From Actinacidiphila cocklensis (GTDB lineage Bacteria > Actinomycetota > Actinomycetes > Streptomycetales > Streptomycetaceae): a stretch of DNA of 64,000 nt. Position numbers and translations under genes: made by a program. This document shows positions 44,752 to 55,405 of this stretch, in pieces (the stretch's first letter is position 1; each line of letters opens with the position of its first letter). The DNA lies in NCBI RefSeq assembly GCF_907177275.1, contig NZ_CAJSLV010000002.1:140545-204544 (forward strand), in the 5' to 3' direction. A model generated the notes under the pieces. The model was not told where the DNA came from, made no database searches, and saw nothing but the letters and a program-made list of their open reading frames with translations.

Positions 44752-44788
44752 GAGGCGCCCCCGCTGCCGGCGGGGGCGCCTCTTTTCT
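44752..44788 (+). terminator. intrinsic terminator with T run
   Basis: Perfect 12-base arms (44752-44763 and 44771-44782) with a seven-base loop are followed by TTTTCT, the clearest rho-independent terminator in the window. It implies a real plus-strand transcript through 44558-44683. Confidence 0.85.
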
Positions 44789-44921
44789 GGCCGGACTCGG
44801 ACAAGCTGTCCGCTCCTGGCGCTGCCGTCGGCAGGCTCTGCACCAGCGTGCCGTGAGACGCAGACGGTACGTTCCACAAGATCGCCGGGGTCCTGGGGCT
44901 CACCCGCACCGACGGCCTTTC

Positions 44922-46121
44922 TCAGCTGACGGTGTCGAGCAGAAGTTTCGCGGCCACTGCTGCTCCGTCGGTACGGATGCTGTCGGCCACGGCCCCCGCC
45001 CGTGCGAGGGTCTCCGTGCCGAGAGCCGTCGCGAGTGCGGCTGACAGCGACTCGGTGGTCGGAGTCGAGCCGTCGTGTGCCGCGCCGATACCCAGGGCGG
45101 CCACCCTGCCGGCCCAGTAGGGCTGGTCGACCGCCTGGGGCACCACCACCTGCGGCGCTCCGGCCTGGGCGGCCCTTGTCGTGGTGCCCGCACCGCCGTG
45201 GTGCACGACGGCGGCCACCCTGCCGAACAGCGCCTGCTGATTGACCTCGCCGACGACGAAGCAGTCGTCGCGGTCGTCGATCCGCGCCAGTTCGGCCCAG
45301 CCGCGGCCGACGATCGCGCGGCGGCCGTGCGCGCGGATCGCCTCGACGGACACCCGGGCGATGTCCGCCGGGACGTCACGCGCGCTGCCGAAGCCGACGA
45401 ACACCGGGGGTGCGCCCGCGTCCAGGAACGCCAGCAGGTCGTCCGCCAACGGGCGTTCGTCCGGCAGGATCCACGCCCCGGTGTGCACGACGTCGAGCTC
45501 CCGGGTCTCCCGCCACGGGCCGAGGACCGGGTCCGACGCCAGCCACGGCCGGCCGGTGAAGATGAAATCTTGGACGTCGTCCACCGGCGGCAGGCCGACC
45601 GAGGCCCGGTGGGCGTTGAGCGCCCCGCCGTACAAGGCGTTGACGGTTCGGGTGTGCAGGTCCCACAGCGCCAGGTTGTCGGTCACCTCCGCCGGGAACG
45701 ACTGTCCCGCCAGCAGCGCGGGCGGTGCTTGGTGCGGCGACCGCAGCATGAACGGACAGAAGGTCACGTACACATACGGGATGCCGAGTTTCTCGGCCGC
45801 CGACCGCGAGGAGAAGTGCGCGAGCCCGGTCGCCAGCAGCACGTCGCATCCCTCGGCCGCCGCGGCGACCGTGCTGAACTGCTCGGCCAGCTCGGTCCCA
45901 CGTTCGGAGGTCGCCGATTCCGTCGACGGCTCCGCCAGCGTGCCCATCGGCTTGCCGACCGCCACCAGTTCCACGCCGACCCTGGCCAGCAGCTCGGCGA
46001 AGACCTTGTCCGGCGGCGCGCAGACCCTCACCTGCGCGCCGAGTTCCCGTAATCGCACCGCGAGGGCCACCAGCGGTTCGACATCCCCGCGTGTCCCATA
46101 AGTCGATAACAACACACGCAC
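44922..46121 (-). CDS. UGT/GT1-type glycosyltransferase
   Basis: The 399-residue protein is a GT-B glycosyltransferase of the macrolide/glycopeptide kind: VRVLLSTYGTRGDVEPLVAL at the N-terminus and the nucleotide-sugar motif VVHHGGAGTTTRAAQAGAP near 310. These enzymes put a sugar on small hydrophobic acceptors, often antibiotics, either in biosynthesis or to inactivate them. No biosynthetic genes are nearby. The GTG at 46121 is seven bases after GGGAG; the frame upstream to 46295 has no ribosome site. Confidence 0.88.
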   Translation of the reverse strand: MRVLLSTYGTRGDVEPLVALAVRLRELGAQVRVCAPPDKVFAELLARVGVELVAVGKPMGTLAEPSTESATSERGTELAEQFSTVAAAAEGCDVLLATGLAHFSSRSAAEKLGIPYVYVTFCPFMLRSPHQAPPALLAGQSFPAEVTDNLALWDLHTRTVNALYGGALNAHRASVGLPPVDDVQDFIFTGRPWLASDPVLGPWRETRELDVVHTGAWILPDERPLADDLLAFLDAGAPPVFVGFGSARDVPADIARVSVEAIRAHGRRAIVGRGWAELARIDDRDDCFVVGEVNQQALFGRVAAVVHHGGAGTTTRAAQAGAPQVVVPQAVDQPYWAGRVAALGIGAAHDGSTPTTESLSAALATALGTETLARAGAVADSIRTDGAAVAAKLLLDTVS

Positions 46122-46445
46122 TACGCAACTCCCGTCATGGCAGGTACCGGCCTCGGTCGGCATTCTGCGGCCGGACGGCGGCCTTGCGGCAAGTACCCCG
46201 GAGCGCTGTACGTTGGCGCTGCTTTTGACTTTCAGCCGACTGCGGGCAGCGTCCATGGCCGTCCGGCAAAGAGGTCGCATACCGCGGTGAGACATGCCCC
46301 GGCGCAGTTCCGTCTGTTGTGGTGTGCCGGCCGGCTCGCCGTTCCGGCCGCGTGGGAGGCCGAGCTTGCAGCGCGCCCGGGCGGGACGGAGTCTTCGCTG
46401 GTCAGAGGCGACGTCTCATCCGTCGCGCGGTCAGGTGGGCTTGGT
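46122..46445. other. gene-free stretch between glycosyltransferase and barstar-like gene
   Basis: No convincing gene is seen in these 324 bases. It holds the promoter of the glycosyltransferase gene (not resolved) and, at its right edge, the -10 of the barstar-like gene. From here to about 50,000 the sequence loses the strong third-position GC bias of its surroundings. Confidence 0.4.
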
Positions 46446-46451
46446 TACGAT
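46446..46451 (+). promoter_or_regulatory. -10 hexamer of the barstar-like gene
   Basis: TACGAT ends six bases before the ATG at 46458 and no Shine-Dalgarno is present, as for a leaderless mRNA. No good -35 is seen. Confidence 0.45.
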
Positions 46452-46457
46452 GCCACG

Positions 46458-46763
46458 ATGGTCGATAAGTCCGAGACCGAACTCGTGGTGGACCTGAGGG
46501 GCCTGCCCATCGAATCCCTCGGCGACTTCTGGGATGCTGTGGCCGATCCCTGTGGGCTGCCGGAGTGGTTTGGCCGCAACACCGAGGCATGGCGGGACAC
46601 CATCCAGGTCCGTGGGATCTCCGAGGTGATTGACAGCCATGACGTCCTGGTCGTTCACGTCGACAAGCGGGGCATCTTTGCTGCCGGCAACCAACAAGCA
46701 CGAGAATTGAGACGATGCTTCGCCGGGCGGGATTCACGACTCGTCGTACACGAGCCGACCTGA
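46458..46763 (+). CDS. barstar-like ribonuclease inhibitor
   Basis: The 101-residue protein fits the barstar fold: VVDLRGLPIESLGDFWDAVA, then the inhibitor loop region GLPEWFGRNTEAWRDTI that plugs the barnase active site, and a C-terminal VLVVHVDKRGIFA strand and helix. Barstar proteins bind and neutralise secreted or effector RNases. No barnase-type toxin gene is adjacent, so it is an orphan immunity gene. Its neighbours are remnants and IS fragments, consistent with capture as part of a toxin/immunity locus. Confidence 0.75.
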   Translation: MVDKSETELVVDLRGLPIESLGDFWDAVADPCGLPEWFGRNTEAWRDTIQVRGISEVIDSHDVLVVHVDKRGIFAAGNQQARELRRCFAGRDSRLVVHEPT

Positions 46764-46820
46764 CAGCTCACCCCCGCCGTCACCGGCGAGCAGCACGGGC
46801 GCATTGCGCACCACTGCGGG

Positions 46821-47102
46821 GTGAAGCCAAGGTCTGCGGTGCGCCCTTCGGACAGCGACACCATCCGGCTGGCGGGGCTGACAGGGCTTCGGGTGGCGTG
46901 CCGTCAGGTGCGCTGGAGCCGCACTGTCTCCTTGGACATGCATCTCGCCGACATCGGCAGCCGATCGGCATTCCTCGTCCTTGAAGAGGCTGACCGCCAG
47001 GCGTTTTTCGCCGAGGAGTGTAAGCGGCTGGTCGAGGCTTTTCCCCGCGACGAGGTGGAAGAGACCTACGTGGTCGATCTCCTGGTCGCACTCCGCCGCT
47101 GA
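46821..47102 (+). CDS. small hypothetical protein
   Basis: A 93-codon frame ends in a protein-like stretch (VSLDMHLADIGSRSAFLVLE, then CKRLVEAFPRDEVEETYVVD). The start is uncertain: GTG 46821 and ATG 46938 are in frame and neither has a clear ribosome site. I do not recognise the family. It follows the barstar-like gene by 57 bases on the same strand and may belong to the same immunity cassette. Confidence 0.45.
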   Translation: MKPRSAVRPSDSDTIRLAGLTGLRVACRQVRWSRTVSLDMHLADIGSRSAFLVLEEADRQAFFAEECKRLVEAFPRDEVEETYVVDLLVALRR

Positions 47103-47840
47103 CGTGCGGACTGGTGTATGTACACCTCGTCGCCGACAAGGAGGTAGGCCTGACGCCCGGGAGAACAGACCGCGAGCTGCACCGGATACTTGTCAGAGCC
47201 AACCGCGTGATCCGTACGGGCCGCCCGCCCTACGCCGAGTCCCACCGTGTTCGGCCCAAAGCCCATTACCTGACCAGAGGCCTTGACGTCGCATACCTCC
47301 TGACAGGACTCCAAGGTTGAGAAGCAGGCTCAGCGATCAGTCCTGGCTTCCGGCCCGGGTCATGGCGGCTCGTACGAGGGGTACGTCGAGTGCGGGTACA
47401 GCGATTTCCCAGTTGCGGTCGCCGGCTTGGAAGGTGATGCCCGCCACTCGTCTTGGCCGCCGATTCTCCTACTGCTCCGCAGAATATGGGGGCCGCGCTG
47501 GGGCTCCCAGGCTCGGCTGCATGCTTCTTCTTCTCGGCTACCGGTACTCCGGGGGCAGCTGCAGGCAGCGCGCGTCGTCCAGCGCGAAGACGCCGATGCG
47601 GTACGGCACCGGCCGGCCCACGACCTCGAACGGTGAGGCGACGAGGACCTGGCCACCGGCCGTACAGCAGCGGGGTAGCCGGCTGATTGGGCGATCGTGA
47701 CCGAACTCGGAGATGAGGTCGGGGCGATGCTGGCGACGAGCCGTTCGAGGGGGCCGGCGCCGCTGCCGGTGTCGGATGCGAGGTGTTCCGTCTGCCCCTG
47801 CGCTGTACCGTATTCGGAGACGATCACCGGGAGGGGCGGA
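47103..47840. other. decayed stretch with two protein-like tails on the minus strand
   Basis: No intact gene is visible. A minus-strand tail (RVAGITFQAGDRNWEIAVPA then LVRAAMTRAGSQD) ends with a stop at 47337-47339. A second (GQVLVASPFEVVGRPVPYRI, GVFALDDARCLQLPPEYR) ends at 47538. Neither has a recognisable start. They look like C-termini of lost genes. Confidence 0.4.
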
Positions 47841-48347
47841 ATGACCGATGGTCTCACGTTCAGTTGGGAACTGAGCGGAAGCGGCTGGGCGACCTGCATT
47901 ATCAAGGACGGCTCTTCGGAGCGGAAGGACTTCGTGAGCTACTGCACGGATGCTCTTGCCGACGTGCTTCACGGTGTGGCGGGTCTGTACGGCTCCACGC
48001 CTGTTCACTGCCTCTCTTTTGACCTGGAACCGGTTGAAGTGAGGTGGGTCCTGCGAGGCCGAGGTCCGGAAGTTGACCTGTCGATCTATTGCTTCCCTGA
48101 TATCTCCGCGAGCTTCGATGCGCCGGACCAGGAAGGCACACTCGTCTGGGGTTCCACGCAGCCGCGAGGCCTTCTCGGACACGTCGTCATGGAGGCTGCG
48201 CAGTCGGTACTGCAGATCCACGGCGAGGACGGCTATTTGGTGAAGTGGGTTCAGCACCCCTTTCCTCTCGCCGCGCTGCAAGACCTCCGTCGGCTGCACC
48301 TCCAGCACGACAGGTGTGAACTGCACCATGCCGCCGCCGTTTCATAG
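47841..48347 (+). CDS. hypothetical protein, immunity-like
   Basis: The 168-residue protein starts at an ATG with a good GGAGG ribosome site six bases away. It is a compact acidic alpha/beta protein (MTDGLTFSWELSGSGWATC, SFDLEPVEVRWVLRGRG, EVDLSIYCFPDISASF). The acidity, size and isolation resemble immunity proteins of polymorphic toxin systems, but I cannot name the family. Its last few codons overlap an IS5-type transposase remnant on the other strand, so the native C-terminus may have been replaced. Confidence 0.6.
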   Translation: MTDGLTFSWELSGSGWATCIIKDGSSERKDFVSYCTDALADVLHGVAGLYGSTPVHCLSFDLEPVEVRWVLRGRGPEVDLSIYCFPDISASFDAPDQEGTLVWGSTQPRGLLGHVVMEAAQSVLQIHGEDGYLVKWVQHPFPLAALQDLRRLHLQHDRCELHHAAAVS

Positions 48348-48418
48348 GCGTTGACGTCGGCTCGTCGTTCCCAGCGGATGCGTTGACGTCGGAAGCCGTG
48401 CAGCCACGCGACGGCGGC
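48335..48418 (-). mobile_element. IS5-type transposase remnant 1 (C-terminal fragment)
   Basis: On the minus strand AVAWLHGFRRQRIRWERRAD matches the C-terminal signature of IS5-family DDE transposases (a WLHGFRRLRIRWERR-type segment). Only about 28 codons survive, with no terminal repeats visible. Confidence 0.65.
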
Positions 48419-48422
48419 TGGG

Positions 48423-48554
48423 GTGACGCAGCTCGGCATCGGCGTCCTCGTTCTCCAGCCGCGGTGCCTACTGCTCGACGAGGGAGATGCCCAGCGGAGT
48501 TGGCGCATCTTTGCGGATCCGGCAGGTCACCCGTTCTGTCTCGTCCGGGACTGA
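48423..48554 (+). pseudogene. VOC/glyoxalase-like protein, C-terminal fragment
   Basis: On the plus strand about 43 codons read LLLDEGDAQRSWRIFADPAG then HPFCLVRD and a stop, the usual ending of glyoxalase-like (VOC) proteins. Its 5' part is missing, and it abuts the IS5 remnant at 48418, which suggests insertion into this gene followed by loss. Confidence 0.6.
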
Positions 48555-48653
48555 CAGGAGATACCGCAGGGGTGCGCCTACCGTTGACGCCCCTTGAGCT
48601 CCTCGGTCGATACCTTGGATCCATATCTGGAAGCGCCACGGTAGACGCCTGGG

Positions 48654-48760
48654 CTCAGTGGGGTCTTCTCGGTAACGTCTGGTGACGTTCTGTGATCATT
48701 GTCCAGGTGACGCGGTCGTGTTCGAGCTGAAGCAGTACGAGGGGCTCGGTCTGCGCGGTT
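48654..48760 (-). mobile_element. IS5-type element remnant 2: transposase C-terminus and element end
   Basis: The minus strand encodes EPLVLLQLEHDRVTWTMI and a stop at 48655-48657, matching the tail of an IS5-family transposase. CTCAGTGGGGTCTTCTCGG (48654-48672) is the element end, repeated with two changes at 49059. The rest of the element is gone. Confidence 0.6.
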
Positions 48761-48808
48761 CGCGTGCTGTACAACCGACCTCAGTCTTCGGAATGGGACG
48801 GAGAGGGC

Positions 48809-49066
48809 ATGAATCGTCTGCTCGGATATGCGGTCGTGTGGGCGGCGGTCTACGGGGCGATGGCTCTCGGGGCCGTGTCAGGGTGGTCCGTCAAGGACCG
48901 GCTGATGAGCCTTCTCGCATCGCTACCGGCGTGGGGTTACATCGGCTTCCGCGTCAGGCGTGAGATCCAGGGAATCCAAGGAAGACGCAAGGCGCGTGTG
49001 TGTGGAGTAAGTCGGGACGAGCGCAAGCACGGGTCGACCACCCCTAGCCAGCGCCACCCTCAGTGA
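48809..49066 (+). CDS. small membrane protein whose stop lies in an IS end
   Basis: The 85-residue protein has one or two hydrophobic segments (LLGYAVVWAAVYGAMALGAV and LMSLLASLPAWGYIGF) and a basic tail. GGAG lies nine bases before the ATG at 48809. The final codons and TGA lie inside the IS end at 49059 onwards, so the original C-terminus was probably cut. Family unknown. Confidence 0.6.
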   Translation: MNRLLGYAVVWAAVYGAMALGAVSGWSVKDRLMSLLASLPAWGYIGFRVRREIQGIQGRRKARVCGVSRDERKHGSTTPSQRHPQ

Positions 49067-49372
49067 GGTCTTCTCGGAAACGTCACGGTTGCGGTGTGTG
49101 ATGGTGCGCCAAACGGCAGGACACCTCAACCTGGGCGGCACCGTGATCCGCACCGGCCGCGTGGCCGCCGCCGGCCCTAACGGAGCGGATCCGTGGTGGT
49201 CTGGGAAACACAAGCACCACGGAGGGAAGGTGCAGGTCATCTCAGCCCCGGACGGCTGGCCGCTGTAGGTCTAGGCCTTGCGCCGGGTCGGCCTCGACCC
49301 CACGGCCATCACCCGAATTGCCCGAGCCGCCCTCGTCATGCTTCAGCTCGAACACGACCGTGCCAGCTGAAC
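49059..49372 (+). mobile_element. IS5-type element remnant 3, internally deleted
   Basis: It starts with an end sequence CTCAGTGAGGTCTTCTCGG like that at 48654. Then come a transposase core fragment on the plus strand (GTVIRTGRVAAAGPNGADPW, SGKHKHHGGKVQVISAPDGW, then a premature TAG at 49266-49268) and, after a jump, the C-terminus (RVGLDPTAITRIARAALVML, LEHDRAS, TGA 49370-49372). At about 310 bases it is roughly a third of a normal element. The DDE-type SGKHxxHG motif supports the family call. Confidence 0.7.
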
Positions 49373-49392
49373 AAGGGTTACAGAACGTCACA

Positions 49393-49598
49393 CGGGTTTT
49401 CGTACGCGACGAGCGCTGCGAGCGCGCGGCCACCGCGCTCGCGGTCACGGACTCGACCGGCGTCGACCCGGCCCCGCCCGACGGCGACACGGACCTCGCC
49501 TATCCGAGTCACTTTCTGACGTTCCGCGAGCGGGAAACGTGCGGTGGGGGTACGTCGATGCGCACAAGGTGGCCTAGGGATCCAAGAGGAGATCAGCT
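49393..49598. other. unassigned stretch after IS remnant 3
   Basis: Similarity to the other IS copy ends near 49392. The plus strand then reads as a plausible protein fragment (RVFVRDERCERAATALAVTD, TDLAYPSHFLTFRERETC) without a start. I do not recognise it. Confidence 0.35.
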
Positions 49599-49883
49599 AT
49601 GTACGCAGTAGTGCGGCGCTACGAAGGGGTGACTGATCCTGCCGAGGCGGGACGCCGAGTGGCGGAGGGATTCGTGTCGCTCCTCCGTCAGGTCCCCGGA
49701 TTCGTGGCCTACTACTGGGTCGACGCCGGGGGCGGAACGATGGTCTCCACCAGCGTCTTCGACGACCAAGCCGGCGCCGAGGAGTCGGTCAGGACGGCGG
49801 CGGACTTCGTTGCAGACAACCTTGCGTCACTGCTCCCCAACCCTCCTCAGATCTCGGCCGGCCAGGTTGTGGCTGCTGGGTAG
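49599..49883 (+). CDS. ABM-like dimeric alpha/beta-barrel protein
   Basis: The 94-residue protein looks like the ferredoxin-like ABM fold: YAVVRRYEGVTDPAEAG, PGFVAYYWVDAGGGTMVSTS, VFDDQAGAEESVRTAADFV. Such proteins act as small monooxygenases or as stress-related dimers. An AAGAGGAG site is well placed before the ATG. It stands alone at the right border of the decayed region and seems intact. Confidence 0.75.
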   Translation: MYAVVRRYEGVTDPAEAGRRVAEGFVSLLRQVPGFVAYYWVDAGGGTMVSTSVFDDQAGAEESVRTAADFVADNLASLLPNPPQISAGQVVAAG

Positions 49884-50043
49884 TGGCCTGCGGAGTGACC
49901 CTCGACACCGGGCGGGCGGCTCCTCGCCCACCCCGGTGATGTTCCAGCCCACGCTCATCGACCGGTGCGGGTAGTCCGCATGTGCTCAGCCTTTCGGGCC
50001 GCGACAGACCGAGCACCGTCGCCGGTCTGGGCGGGGACATCGT

Positions 50044-50344
50044 GTGCGTGGTCGCGGTGTCGGCGAGCTGCTGGCCGACGACGTCGTCATCGACTGGCCG
50101 GTCAGCGTCGAGCGGATCGTAGGTCGCGACTACTACGTCATCATCAATGCGGAGTACCCGGAGGGTTGGTCGATCCGGGTGCTGCGGATCGTGGCCGCAG
50201 GCGAGGAGGCGGTCTCCGAGGTGGAGGTGCCGCACGAGACGACGGGCGTGCACCGAGTGGCGTCGTTCTGGACGGTGTGATCCGGGCGGATCGTTGCCGG
50301 CCGGGAGTATTGGAGCGAGCTGAGCTCGGCCCCGCACAGGGCGC
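50044..50344 (+). pseudogene. SnoaL/NTF2-like protein remnant with an internal stop
   Basis: The frame GELLADDVVIDWPVSVERIV to VHRVASFWTV matches an NTF2-like (SnoaL) fold but lacks the first helices. It then meets TGA at 50278-50280. In the same frame translation would resume as SGRIVAGREYWSELSS, the normal family continuation (a WTVRDGRIVAGREYW-type segment). So a nonsense change split the gene and its 5' end is missing. Confidence 0.65.
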
Positions 50345-50440
50345 GGTCCGCAGGGGATCAGGCTTTGCAGCGCGCGCCAGGCCCGGCAGCACGAGGGTGC
50401 CGCCGGGCCTGACGGGTGCCGCCCTGGGGCGGGACGCGGG

Positions 50441-53083
<2,643 letters not shown>

Positions 53084-53125
53084 TGCGGATACACCTCTCC
53101 GTGGGAGAACTCGGCGTCCAGGAGC

Positions 53126-53147
53126 GGCGGAGGTATATGCCTCCGCC
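53126..53147 (-). promoter_or_regulatory. hairpin in the GH2 leader
   Basis: GGCGGAGG (53126-53133) pairs with CCTCCGCC (53140-53147) around TATATG. It lies between operator and start codon, so it would form in the leader mRNA. Confidence 0.45.
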
Positions 53148-53150
53148 ATC

Positions 53151-53166
53151 TTTCTAACGTTGGAAA
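53151..53166. promoter_or_regulatory. LacI-type palindromic operator upstream of GH2
   Basis: TTTCTAACGTTGGAAA is palindromic around a central CG with AACGTT core and TTTC/GAAA arms, the usual form of LacI-family operators. A close relative precedes the neighbouring glycosidase gene at 55233. Confidence 0.65.
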
Positions 53167-53312
53167 CCCTGAACGGGAAGCATGAAACCAGGGTCGTGGA
53201 GCGCCGTCTACCCCCTGTGCAATGACTGTGCAAAATAGCTTGCACCGCACCACGGCATGGAAGTGCGGGTGCTGCACCTCCGGTGCAGCGCCGAGAAATT
53301 CATTCACATGTC

Positions 53313-55031
53313 CTATAACTCGTCGGCAATGAACACGAAGTCGATTTCGGCATAGTTGACGCCCTTGCCGAAAGTGACGACGTTTTCTCCCGCGATGAGC
53401 GGAAGGTCGACGAAGGCGACGTTCCACATGCCGTTGGCGCCCCATCCGCCGGTCGGGGGGAGGCTCGCGGTGTACGCGCCGGCCCCGTTGACGGTCACCA
53501 TGTGGGTGGCCGGGCCGAGCCCGTTCGCGTAGCGGATTCCCACGGGGTGGGTCCCGGTGGCGTCGGTACGGACGGCCGTGAAGCTCACCGAGCTGCTGGT
53601 GCCGTCGATCCCGCCGACGTATCCGCCACCCGAGGCGCCGGCACCTCCGTGGCTCGGGAGATGTCGACGCGTGCACCGGTCAGCGGCCCGCCGGAGACGC
53701 TCGGCTCTCCGTCGATCCAGATCGACAGCCCGGTGAGACCTGACCGGTAGCGGGATCCGACGCGGTCGTAGACGACGCTCACCCGATGGCCGTGATAGGC
53801 CACGTTCTGCAGCGCGAAGTGGTCGTTGAGGAGGTTGGCCAGGCCGGTGAGGACCTGGCTGGTCTGGAACGGCCATGAGGGCCCGTTCCATTCGCACTCG
53901 CCGGGGGACTGGCCGGGCGTGCGGTGCTGCACGAGGTAGTACGGCGAAGACGGGTAGATGGTGTGCAGCCCGTGTGCTCCGGCGAACTTGTCGGGGTCGG
54001 TCAGGTTCCGCCACGAGCTGTCGAAGCGGGTGTCGGGAAGGTTGAAGTACCACGGCACGTACCCGGCCAGTTCCGGTCCGCTGGCAAAGCCGAAGTAGCG
54101 GGCGGGGTCCTGCGGGCCGAACCTGTCGGTGAACTGCTGGAACTCGGCGTTCTACCAGCATGTCCTGCACGTTGGCCGCCAGTTGGGCGGCACGCTGCGC
54201 GTAGCCTGCGGCGGCGGCGCGGTCACCGGCAAGCGCGGCGACCTGGCTGATCGCCCGCATCTGGGCGAACAGGTAGCTGTTGACCGTGGGGCGGAAGGCC
54301 TGCCCGCCCCAGCCGTCCCCGACGTCCAGGCCGCTGGTGGAGAACTCCGTCGCGTCGTTGACCGGGACGATCCAGTACAGCCCCTTGGCCTTGTCGAACT
54401 GCGGGCTCCAGGCCTCCAGGTCCGCCTTGAGCGCATCGAGGTGCGACAGGGGTACGCGCTTGTCGCCGCTCACTTCGTAGTCGGCCCAGACCGCGTCGCC
54501 GATCCAGCTGCTGTACTGGTGGAGGTTGCCCCCGCCGCCGAGCCACCAGTTCAGGTAGTCCTCGACGTAGGTGCGGTCGTGCAGCCATCGCGCCTCGCGC
54601 AGGTGGTGCCCGCAGGCCACGTTGATCGTGCCGTTCGGCCCCTCCCATGGCACCGACGGCATGAACTCGGTGATCAGCCGGCCGCTCGTGGTGCTGCGCG
54701 GATGCTTTCTGAACGCCGCCCACCGGTAGTAGTACGTATCCGTGATGACCTGGTCGGGGATGTCGACGAACGGGATGTTCGCCGCGAACCAGGCGTCGTC
54801 GCTGCCGTAGTGACGGCGAGCCAACTCGGCCACGTCCAGCGGGGGACGGCGCGTGCGACCCGGTGCGGGAGGCCGCGTTCCCGCCGATGCCCAGGCGCTG
54901 CCCGCCGAAAGGGAGCCGGGCAGGCCGGCCGTGACGCCCGCGGTGGCCGCGGCCGTCAGCATCCTGCGTCTGCTGAGGCCCCTCGGCCGGGCGGGAGGGA
55001 TTTCCCCGGCAGATGACGTCTGCTCTGTCAC
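53313..55031 (-). pseudogene. Tat-exported (alpha/alpha)6-barrel glycosidase with two compensating frameshifts
   Basis: Starting at GTG 55031 (ideal AAGGAGGA site) the gene encodes a Tat signal (LSRRRMLTAAATAGVTAGLP) and an (alpha/alpha)6-barrel glycosidase of MGH1/GH63-like type (ACGHHLREARWLHDRTYVED, NDATEFSTSGLDVGDGWGGQ). Near 54150-54158 one extra base moves the reading into another frame, which carries the expected continuation (EFQQFTDRFGPQDP, YVPWYFNLPD, ECEWNGPSWPFQTS). Near 53650-53662 a one-base loss restores the first frame for a CBM35/CBM6-like C-terminal domain (HPVGIRYANGLG, GENVVTFGKGVNYAEIDFVF). As read, the middle third is nonsense protein. Either the gene is dead or two sequence errors are present. 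Confidence 0.7.
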
Positions 55032-55232
55032 TGCTTCCTCCTTATGCGGTGTGCATACGGGCAATGTGAGGAATGAACTCCCGTCCAAACCGCCTGACTC
55101 AGCGGTCGCCGTGACGTCGACTTTCGTTCGGTCAGCCGAAATGTCCTCGATGAAGCAGATGTCCCGGCCACGGCGCGAGGGCTCGGGTCCCGTGTCCTCC
55201 CCGTTCGTCGAGTGATCGTCGAACCGGTGTTC

Positions 55233-55247
55233 TTACAACGTTAGAAA
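55233..55247. promoter_or_regulatory. LacI-type operator upstream of the frameshifted glycosidase
   Basis: TTACAACGTTAGAAA; read on the minus strand, GGTTTCTAACGTTGTAAGA aligns with GGTTTCCAACGTTAGAAAG before the GH2 gene (about 15 of 19 positions). Confidence 0.6.
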
Positions 55248-55405
55248 CCTTTGGTATGAGAGCACGGCCCTGTGGTCATGTCCACCCCTCGCGCAGGAAT
55301 CCGGCAACATCCCGGTCGCCCGTCGACGGCACGTCAGGTGCGGACTCCCATGGCCGCCGCGCCCAGGGCGATCCGAGTCCCGGTGTCCCGCATCGTGGAA
55401 GTGAT

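Noticed and set aside
41747-46121. Carotenoid oxygenase and glycosyltransferase as part of a biosynthetic cluster
   Set aside because: No carotenoid, polyketide or peptide synthase genes are present, and the genes are separated by unrelated ones.
44922-46295. Longer N-terminus of the glycosyltransferase from 46295
   Set aside because: The extra 58 residues have no similarity and no ribosome site; GTG 46121 has GGGAG at seven bases and the conserved VRVLLSTYGTRGD start.
55256-55405. In-frame start of the RHS fragment as a true N-terminus
   Set aside because: The sequence is not repeat-like, has no signal peptide or ribosome site, and covers the promoter side of the divergent glycosidase gene.
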